Shown here piece by piece: positions 34,531 to 41,392 of a stretch of DNA of 64,000 bases. The position numbers and the translations under genes are program-made. The stretch is from NCBI GenBank assembly GCA_002839995.1, contig PGZC01000004.1:78192-142191 (forward strand), read 5' to 3'. Positions within the stretch are counted from its first letter, which is position 1. Every line of letters begins with the position of its first letter. The notes under the pieces were generated by a model. That model ran no database searches, was not told the origin of the DNA, and saw only the letters and a program-made list of their open reading frames with translations. The DNA comes from Gammaproteobacteria bacterium HGW-Gammaproteobacteria-4. Its GTDB lineage: Bacteria > Pseudomonadota > Gammaproteobacteria > Xanthomonadales > Xanthomonadaceae.

Positions 34531-36882
34531 ATGAAATCCATTTCCCTTCAACGCGCGATACGTTTGACTCTCGGCTGTTGTGCGCTGCTAAGCGGTGGCT
34601 TGGCGAGCGCGCAGGACGGTACCGATCCCTTGCTCGACGAATTCGGCGAGGCGTTTGCGACCAATCTGCTGCTGCTGGACGTCCAGACCGTGGACCGCAA
34701 AGGCGACGAGGAAAATCTCGAACGCAACAGCGACGGACTCGGCGACAACGTGGTGATCGAGTTGCTGCGGCTGGGTGAACAGTCGGGGCGGTTTTACTAC
34801 CTGCTCGAGGGCCGCGACCTGGGCCAGCGCGACCAATCGCTCGATGTGTCGGGCGGCGTGTACGGCAAACTGAAGGTCAAGGCGAGTTGGCGCGAGCAGT
34901 TCCGCAACTATACCGACGGGGTTTCCCTAGGTACCCAGGTACGTCCCGATTTCTGGGGTGTCGCAGATACCACACAGGCTCTGCTGCAGACCGGATTTCT
35001 TCCGCTGAACGCGAACCCCACGGCAACAGGCCAGGCGGCTTTGCTGGATCTGCTCGCGAATGCGCCAACGATTCCGCTGCAGCAGAAACGCCAGACCGGC
35101 GCGATGAGCGCAGAGCTTGCCCTGTCGCGCGCCTTGAGCATCCGCAGCGGCTTCAGTCATGAGGATCGCGATGGTCTGAAGGCAGTTTCGAGCGGAAGCT
35201 ACCAAAGGTCTTCGACCGGCGCGACGGGCATTGGTGGTCTAGGCGAGAATTTCCGCCTCTATGGTCTTGAGTTTCCGATGCCGATCAACTACGAAACCTC
35301 GCGCATCAACGTTGGCGCGGACTACCGGGTCAACCAGTGGTTCGTGGATTTCGGGTTTGACTACACGAAGTTCGACAACAACGTCGATTCGATAACCTTC
35401 GACAACCCGCTGTTGTTGCTCGGCCAGAGCGGCGTTGTCGGTGGTGCGTCGATCCGGCAGATGGATCTGGCTCCGGATTACGAAAGCGTTGCGTTTACCG
35501 TAACGACGGGGTTGCGAGAGCTGCCACTCAACAGTCGACTGACAGCAACCTACTCCTACGATTCAATCACGCAAGACGACGCCTTTCTGCCGTTCGCCGC
35601 CAATCCCGCGCTCCGCGATGATGAGGGGCGACTGGTCGCCGGCCTCCCGCTGCCGCAGACGAACCTCGATGGCGATGTGAACACGCAGTTGATCAACGTC
35701 GTCCTCAGCTCGCATCCGATACAGCCACTGTCGCTCAATGCCCGATTCAATCGCTATGACTATGACAACAATAGCGACGTGATCACCTGGGATGGCTATG
35801 CCGGCATCGGCGAAAGCGTTTGGAAGGATTTCGACGGCAGTAGCCCAGCGCAGCAGCCTTTCCGTAACCGGGTGCCGGAATATACGCGCACCCGCTCCGG
35901 CCTGGAGGCGATCTACAGTTTCTCCAGCGCCGTGCGTCTGACCGGTGAGTACCTTTACGAAGAATACGACCGCAACGCGGACCGCTATGCCGACAACAGC
36001 GAAGACAAATACCGCGCGTCGCTTACCGTGCTTCCGGTCGATTTCGCGACGATCAAGGCCAGCGTCAGCGAAGCGCGCAGGGATATTGATGGGGGATATG
36101 CCGAAAGTCTGCAAAATGGCGTTCAGGATGAGTTCGCCGAGCTTCGAATGTTCGATCAGGCCGAGCGTAATCGCTCCCGCTTTGATATCGACGCTGACGT
36201 GGATGTCGGCAGCAATCTCTCCATCGGCATGTCGTATTCGCGCTACAAGGACAATTACGACAAGGAGTTCTACGGGCTGCAGGATTACAAAGGCGTACTG
36301 TGGTCGGTCGATGCGTCGTTGAATGTCGGCGATCGTGTCACTGCGTCGGCCTATTTCAATAAGGACAAGTTCGAATCGAATCAACGCAACCGTGGCAAAT
36401 CGAATTCCGTCGGCGGCGGTGCGTTCGCCGTGCCGGAGAACGATTTCAACAGCAACCTCAACGACGAGACGCAGTCGTATGGTGCGGGGTTCGATGCGAT
36501 TCTGATCCCGGATCGTCTGTCGTTGCGGGTCAGTCTGGACATCTCCGATGCGGATGGCGCGATCAATACGACCAACCCGAACTTCCTGGCCGGTACGACG
36601 ACATCGGGGGCGCTGGCGCACCCGTTCCCGGATACCGAGGTAACAACCAGGAATTTCGTGGTTGCGCTCAACTACGACTGGTCGAAGAACCTGACCACGA
36701 GCCTGCGCTATACGTATCTGAAGCAGGACATCACCGACTTCGCGGCGGATCTGACCAGCCCATATCTTGGCCTTGTGCCCGACGCCCAGGGCAACATCCA
36801 AAGCCACCAGATATTCATGGATGCGCATCCGTTCGACTACAAAGCCAACGTCTACATGGCGACATTGCGGTACCGGTTCTGA
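34531..36882 (+). CDS. MtrB/PioB-family outer membrane porin (copy 1)
   Basis: 783 aa. Signal peptide (residues 1-27, ending ASAQ), then a long series of amphipathic beta-strands ending in the outer-membrane signature RYRF. Family features include the paired-strand pattern and Tyr/Asp-rich turns. It forms the sheath around the decaheme cytochrome. The N-terminal CxxC seen in Shewanella MtrB is absent. It is more divergent than copy 2 and is assigned partly from its place after the decaheme gene. GTAGGGAGT lies just before the ATG. Confidence 0.8.
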   Translation: MKSISLQRAIRLTLGCCALLSGGLASAQDGTDPLLDEFGEAFATNLLLLDVQTVDRKGDEENLERNSDGLGDNVVIELLRLGEQSGRFYYLLEGRDLGQRDQSLDVSGGVYGKLKVKASWREQFRNYTDGVSLGTQVRPDFWGVADTTQALLQTGFLPLNANPTATGQAALLDLLANAPTIPLQQKRQTGAMSAELALSRALSIRSGFSHEDRDGLKAVSSGSYQRSSTGATGIGGLGENFRLYGLEFPMPINYETSRINVGADYRVNQWFVDFGFDYTKFDNNVDSITFDNPLLLLGQSGVVGGASIRQMDLAPDYESVAFTVTTGLRELPLNSRLTATYSYDSITQDDAFLPFAANPALRDDEGRLVAGLPLPQTNLDGDVNTQLINVVLSSHPIQPLSLNARFNRYDYDNNSDVITWDGYAGIGESVWKDFDGSSPAQQPFRNRVPEYTRTRSGLEAIYSFSSAVRLTGEYLYEEYDRNADRYADNSEDKYRASLTVLPVDFATIKASVSEARRDIDGGYAESLQNGVQDEFAELRMFDQAERNRSRFDIDADVDVGSNLSIGMSYSRYKDNYDKEFYGLQDYKGVLWSVDASLNVGDRVTASAYFNKDKFESNQRNRGKSNSVGGGAFAVPENDFNSNLNDETQSYGAGFDAILIPDRLSLRVSLDISDADGAINTTNPNFLAGTTTSGALAHPFPDTEVTTRNFVVALNYDWSKNLTTSLRYTYLKQDITDFAADLTSPYLGLVPDAQGNIQSHQIFMDAHPFDYKANVYMATLRYRF

Positions 36883-37020
36883 TTGTCGGGCAGCTGATAT
36901 GACCAAGGCGCGGGCTTGAGCGTTTGTGGACATGGCCGGGCGATTGTGTGACGCTTGCCCCTATCAATAGCTGATTCTCGCGGGTTCGGGCTCGACCGCT
37001 GCGCCAGACGCGCCGATTTC

Positions 37021-37034
37021 ACAAAACATTTTGT
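37021..37034 (+). other. Palindrome overlapping the ribosome site of the monoheme cytochrome
   Basis: acaaaa-ca-ttttgt, a perfect 6-bp inverted repeat 4 nt before the AAGGAG site. It could be an operator or a weak mRNA hairpin. It is not an FNR-type site. Confidence 0.35.
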
Positions 37035-37050
37035 TATCAAGGAGCAACTC

Positions 37051-37395
37051 GTGAACAACAAGACATCTTTCATGATCATCGGTGTGGCGAGCCTCGCTTT
37101 GGTGGGGGCATGTCCCGCCCATGCCGAGGTCAACGCGGCACAGGCGCAGGCGTTGATGAAGGCCAACAAGTGCGGCCGCTGCCACGCGCCCGACAAGACC
37201 AAATCCGGCCCGTCGCTGAAGAAGATCGCGCTCGAGTACAAGGACGACGCCGATGCCGAGAGCAAGATCATCACGCAAATGACTACGGGCCCGACAGTGA
37301 AGCTCAAGGATGGTTCCGAAGAAGAACACACCATCATCAAAGAGAAGAACCCGGACAAGCTGAAGAATCTTGCGCAGTGGATTCTGTCGCACTGA
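37051..37395 (+). CDS. Periplasmic monoheme class I cytochrome c
   Basis: 114 aa with signal peptide (ending AHA before EVNAAQ), one heme site CGRCH and a likely axial Met in QMTTGP. A Lys- and Glu-rich body ends in a C-terminal amphipathic helix (LKNLAQWILSH). Such small soluble cytochromes shuttle electrons between inner-membrane and outer-membrane complexes; in iron oxidisers MtoD plays this part beside MtoAB. The GTG start at 37051 has AAGGAG 6 nt upstream. It lies between the porin and the inner-membrane cytochrome. Confidence 0.88.
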   Translation: MNNKTSFMIIGVASLALVGACPAHAEVNAAQAQALMKANKCGRCHAPDKTKSGPSLKKIALEYKDDADAESKIITQMTTGPTVKLKDGSEEEHTIIKEKNPDKLKNLAQWILSH

Positions 37396-37574
37396 TCTTC
37401 CGGCAACCAACATTGCGCGGCGGCTGGAAGGCTGCTCCGCCTGGCTTGGTTTTGCGCGACTGCGGGCACCAATGGCGCTGGTTCGAACTGCTGCGCATGC
37501 CGCAGTTCGCGCAGGGTAGCGCGCCGATACGTTGTGCGCCGAAGCTTGAAGCTGAGGCATAGGGGAGGGAGAAC

Positions 37575-39581
37575 ATGGTCATGTTGCGCAGCAGGCTGGC
37601 AGTTTGGTTTGTGGTTGCGTGGTTCGGGGTTGCTGTCGGTCTGCCGATAGGCGTCGCTGCCGCCGGGGATGAAGATGCCCACGCTGGCCTCGACAACCCG
37701 ACGTGTCTCTCATGCCACGACGGCGAACATGGCGACATCGACGTTCCCGGTACGGACGATGAAACGCGCACCTTGTTGCCGGTGGAACCCGATGCGTTCG
37801 CCGAAAGCGTTCACTCCGGCATGGAGTGCATCGACTGCCATCGCGAAATTACCGATGCCGTTGCCGAACACCAAAAAGCCGAGGGCGTCGATCCGCCGGA
37901 TTGCGTGACCTGCCACACCGCGCTGCAAGAGGGCGCCGCCGGCGGTGGGATATCCGGCGACCGTGGCCGGATGAAGATCGTGGCGAACAATATCGCCTCG
38001 TACAAGGCCTCGTTCCACGCACTGCCGAACGAGGATGAGCCGGACAAGCCGAACGCTGTGTGCAACGATTGCCACAATGTGCATGCGTTCCGAGTGCCGC
38101 CGGCTGGAACCCCCGAGCGCGACCAGTGGCGTCTTGAGATCCCCGAGTTGTGCGGCACTTGCCACGACTACCAGTTGGAGGAATATGCCGAGTCGGTGCA
38201 TGGCAAGCAGGTGCTGGAGGAGCACAACACCGAGGCGGCGGTCTGTACCGACTGCCACACCTCGCACAACATCGAAGCCAGCGCCTCGGATGTCGCCAAG
38301 TTGGCGATCACCGAGAGCTGCGGCAATTGCCACGAGGATCGCTATGCGTCCTACAAGGCGACCTACCACGGCAAGATCACCACGCTGGGTTATGACAGCA
38401 CCGCCAAGTGCTTCGACTGCCACGGCAGTCACGACATCCAGCCCTCCTCGGACCCGGTTGCGCGGATGCATCGGGACAACCGGCTGGAATCGTGTCAGGA
38501 ATGTCATAGCGGCCGCAAGGATGTGCAACTGGCCACCGCCGGCTTCATCAGTTTCAGCCCGCATGGCACGGCGGACGACTTTGATGCTTACCCCGAGATC
38601 TGGATCGCCGAAAAGATGATGATCGGCTTGCTGGTGGGCACGTTCGCGTTCTTCTGGCTACATACCCTGTTGTGGTTCTATCGCGAATACAAGGAGCGGC
38701 AGCAACGCAAGTCCGAGCCGCATGTGCAGATCGATGGCCTGGCAGCCGTTCCGGTCGGTCTCGAAGGCAAGCACTTCCGGCGTTTCAGCCGCACCTGGCG
38801 CATTGCGCACATCCTGTTCGCGGTCAGTTTGATGATTCTCACCCTGACCGGCATCCCGCTGTTCTACCCCGAAGCGCCGTGGGCCAAGCCGCTCATGACC
38901 CTGCTCGGCGGGCCGCATACGGCAGGCATCATTCACCGCGTCAATGCCGTGATCTTCTCGGGCGTGTTCTTCTGGCACCTGTTCTACATGGGCATTCCGA
39001 TCGTGCGCGACTGGAAGAACTTCAGGATTTTCGGCCCGAACTCGCTGATCCCCGGGTTGCAGGATCTCAAGGACATCCTCGCGATGTTCAAGTGGTTCTT
39101 CGGCATGGGGCCGCGGCCGGTGTTCGATCGCTGGACGTACTGGGAGAAGTTCGATTACTGGGCACCGTTCTGGGGCGTCACCATCATCGGCGTCAGCGGT
39201 CTGGTGATGTGGATTCCGTACGTCGTCGCCAGGTATCTGCCGGGTTGGGTATTCAACGTCGCGCCGATCTTCCACGGCGAAGAAGCGTTCCTTGCGGTGG
39301 TGTTCCTGTTCACCGTGCACTTCTTCAACAACCACTTCCGCCCGGACAAATTCCCGCTGGATCGGGTGATGTTCACCGGCACCATGACCCTGGACGAGCT
39401 CAAACATCAGCACCCGTTGCAGTATCAGCGCTTGCTGGACTCTGGCGAATTGGAGCAGCACCTGGTTGATCCGCCGTCAGCGAAGTTTGTCGGTTTCTCG
39501 ACGGTGCTGGGGTTCACCCTGATCGTGATCGGCCTGACCTTGCTGACCCTGGTCGGGATCGGGTTCTTTACCAGCCTGTAG
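37575..39581 (+). CDS. CbcL-like fusion: nine-heme cytochrome c with membrane cytochrome b
   Basis: 668 aa. After a signal/anchor segment (residues 8-30), residues 44-311 hold nine CXXCH sites (CLSCH, CIDCH, CVTCH, CNDCH, CGTCH, CTDCH, CGNCH, CFDCH, CQECH). From ~348 there are about six membrane helices with histidines placed as in the di-heme b domain of formate dehydrogenase gamma/HydC (RIAHIL, IIHRVN, FWHLF, TVHFFNNHF). This combination equals CbcL of Geobacter, an inner-membrane quinol dehydrogenase for metal reduction. Here it probably links the quinone pool to the periplasmic cytochromes. GGGAGGGAG precedes the ATG. Reverse flow is possible. Confidence 0.88.
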   Translation: MVMLRSRLAVWFVVAWFGVAVGLPIGVAAAGDEDAHAGLDNPTCLSCHDGEHGDIDVPGTDDETRTLLPVEPDAFAESVHSGMECIDCHREITDAVAEHQKAEGVDPPDCVTCHTALQEGAAGGGISGDRGRMKIVANNIASYKASFHALPNEDEPDKPNAVCNDCHNVHAFRVPPAGTPERDQWRLEIPELCGTCHDYQLEEYAESVHGKQVLEEHNTEAAVCTDCHTSHNIEASASDVAKLAITESCGNCHEDRYASYKATYHGKITTLGYDSTAKCFDCHGSHDIQPSSDPVARMHRDNRLESCQECHSGRKDVQLATAGFISFSPHGTADDFDAYPEIWIAEKMMIGLLVGTFAFFWLHTLLWFYREYKERQQRKSEPHVQIDGLAAVPVGLEGKHFRRFSRTWRIAHILFAVSLMILTLTGIPLFYPEAPWAKPLMTLLGGPHTAGIIHRVNAVIFSGVFFWHLFYMGIPIVRDWKNFRIFGPNSLIPGLQDLKDILAMFKWFFGMGPRPVFDRWTYWEKFDYWAPFWGVTIIGVSGLVMWIPYVVARYLPGWVFNVAPIFHGEEAFLAVVFLFTVHFFNNHFRPDKFPLDRVMFTGTMTLDELKHQHPLQYQRLLDSGELEQHLVDPPSAKFVGFSTVLGFTLIVIGLTLLTLVGIGFFTSL

Positions 39582-39905
39582 GGAGTAGAACCTGCTTTGG
39601 ATCCTGTCATGCCGCGGTGAGCGGCTTCGGGCAGGGGGTAACCCGCACAGGGATGTGCGGGGCCGCGAGCAGGGTGCTTTCGGCAGGCTGCCAGGGTGCG
39701 TTCTTGCGTGGTGTATGGATGCAAGTGCAGTCGGTCGCTGGCGCCTGGGGCGTCCGACCACCGCACGGAGTCCGCATGCCTGGTGATGGCCGTTTTTGCC
39801 AGCCGTCTACGTTGTCTGGACTCGGGCGGCGCGTGGCGATGGATCGCCTGGCGCGGGGTAGCTGCAAGCTGGAGCAGGGCACGTCGAGCGGAATTTTCGG
39901 GGAAA
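39582..39905. other. Gap before the second cytochrome block
   Basis: 324 nt with no supported gene and no REP element. GGTAACCC/GGGTTAC-like short repeats are present but form no strong hairpin. It ends at the FNR-type palindrome. Confidence 0.4.
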
Positions 39906-39946
39906 TTGACGCGCGTCAATTAACGGCAAGATAACCAGCGGATACT
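39906..39946 (+). promoter_or_regulatory. FNR-type palindrome with -10 element, promoter of cytochrome block 2
   Basis: TTGAC-GCGC-GTCAA (39906-39919) with GATACT at 39941-39946; centre-to-centre distance 31 nt, the same as in the first promoter. About 37 of 47 surrounding positions agree with 33099-33145 without gaps. This points to shared control by one CRP/FNR-family activator. Confidence 0.75.
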
Positions 39947-40343
39947 TGCCGTCAACGGTTGGAACGGGGCTTGGTGCAAACGGTTTTCAGGTTCATCGCA
40001 GCGAGCACGGGGTCACCGATTTTCATCGCAGGAGGCTGTCGTGGGGATGATAGAACGCGTTTGGGCTGCTGCCGGTATCGCACCGGTCCAGTGCGCGGCG
40101 CCTGCCCCGCTGGCCGGGTTTGCGCTCGAGTCGCCACGTACCGATTCCCGCGGCTATTCCGGCAGCCCGTCCTGCAGCGGCGTCGCCGTCGATCTCGTAT
40201 CGGGCCGGTCGCTGGCGCCTGCCGCCGCGCTGCGGACATGGCAAAGCAATCGAATGGGCCACGCGGTGTCGCCGCGTCGGCAAACCACAATGGTGAGCGC
40301 CGTGGGCGCACACGCGAAGCAAAGCAAGCAAAGGAGAGCAACA
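39947..40343 (+). other. Long leader before the second decaheme gene
   Basis: About 390 nt from the predicted transcription start to the ATG. Only the last ~35 nt (ending caaaggagagcaaca) match the first leader; the middle is unrelated. No gene or clear riboswitch seen. Confidence 0.45.
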
Positions 40344-41327
40344 ATGAAACGCTCTACACCGTTCCTCGCATTGGGTTTGTGGGTTGCGGCACTGGGGTTT
40401 TCGGCCGGCATTCAGGCCGGCGATGCCCAGTCGCTGCCGAATTTGGGGTCTGATGGCAGTACGGATGTCGTCAGGGATTCGCTCGCTCGCGACGCCGTGT
40501 GCACCGAATGCCACGATGAATACGACGGCCAGGCCATGTCGATCTACAGCACCCGCCACGGCGTCAAGGCGGATGAACGCGGCCCGTCCTGTCAGTCATG
40601 CCACGGCGACAGCGATCAGCATGTGAGCAACACCGCCGACGTGTCGCCGCGTCCGTTGCCGGAGGTCGTATTCGGTGCGACCCCGCATGCGAAGAAAGCG
40701 TCCACGCCCAGTGAGCGCAATGAGGCGTGCCTGGGCTGCCATGAGAGCGGCATGCGCATGCACTGGAAGGGCAGCGTGCACGACAACGAGGACGTCACCT
40801 GCGTCAGTTGCCACAAGGTGCATGCCCAGGAAGACCCGGTCATGGCCAAGATCACCCAGCCGGAAGTCTGCCTGACCTGCCACACCAAGAAGCGTGCCGA
40901 GATGCATCGGCCGTCGGCGCACCCGATTCTGGAAGGCAAGACGGCATGCAGCGACTGCCACAGCCCGCATGGTTCCAACGGCCCAAGCCAGCTGGTTGCC
41001 GCGACGCTCAACGAAACCTGCTACACCTGCCATGCCGAGAAGCGCGGTCCGTTCCTGTGGGAGCACGAGCCGGTGCGTGAAGATTGCTCGCTCTGCCACA
41101 AGCCGCATGGCTCGGTAAACGACAACCTGCTTACCAATCGTGCGCCCTGGCTGTGTCAGCAGTGCCATTTGGCGCAGTTCCACCCGAGTACGGTATACAG
41201 CGGCACCGGCTTGCCGGGTGCCAACACCCCGTCCGGTGCGCAGCAGATGCTGGGCAAGAACTGCCTGAACTGTCACCCGCAGGTACACGGTTCCAACCAT
41301 CCCTCAGGCGCGCGCAAGACTCGTTAA
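40344..41327 (+). CDS. Decaheme c-type cytochrome, MtrA/DmsE family (copy 2)
   Basis: 327 aa with signal peptide and ten CXXCH sites (CTECH, CQSCH, CLGCH, CVSCH, CLTCH, CSDCH, CYTCH, CSLCH, CQQCH, CLNCH). It has the same order of motifs as copy 1, including DSLARD before the first heme and a shared HPSG near the end (NPSG in copy 1). It is a paralogue from duplication of the decaheme-porin pair. The ribosome site AAAGGAGAG is identical to that of copy 1. The porin gene follows after 65 nt, with a strong hairpin between. Confidence 0.93.
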   Translation: MKRSTPFLALGLWVAALGFSAGIQAGDAQSLPNLGSDGSTDVVRDSLARDAVCTECHDEYDGQAMSIYSTRHGVKADERGPSCQSCHGDSDQHVSNTADVSPRPLPEVVFGATPHAKKASTPSERNEACLGCHESGMRMHWKGSVHDNEDVTCVSCHKVHAQEDPVMAKITQPEVCLTCHTKKRAEMHRPSAHPILEGKTACSDCHSPHGSNGPSQLVAATLNETCYTCHAEKRGPFLWEHEPVREDCSLCHKPHGSVNDNLLTNRAPWLCQQCHLAQFHPSTVYSGTGLPGANTPSGAQQMLGKNCLNCHPQVHGSNHPSGARKTR

Positions 41328-41337
41328 GCGCATGCCG

Positions 41338-41360
41338 GCGCCGGGCGATGCGCCCGGCGC
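41338..41360 (+). other. Intercistronic hairpin between decaheme 2 and porin 2
   Basis: A perfect 10-bp stem gcgccgggcg / cgcccggcgc with a 3-nt loop, 10 nt after the cytochrome stop and without a T-run. It may protect the upstream mRNA and set the ratio of cytochrome to porin. Confidence 0.6.
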
Positions 41361-41392
41361 GTGATGCAGACACAAATCCATGGAGGTGTCTC

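Noticed and set aside
37396..37574. A small gene between the monoheme cytochrome and the CbcL-like gene
   Set aside because: The open frame there has no start context and continues from another phase of the cytochrome gene; composition is not protein-like.
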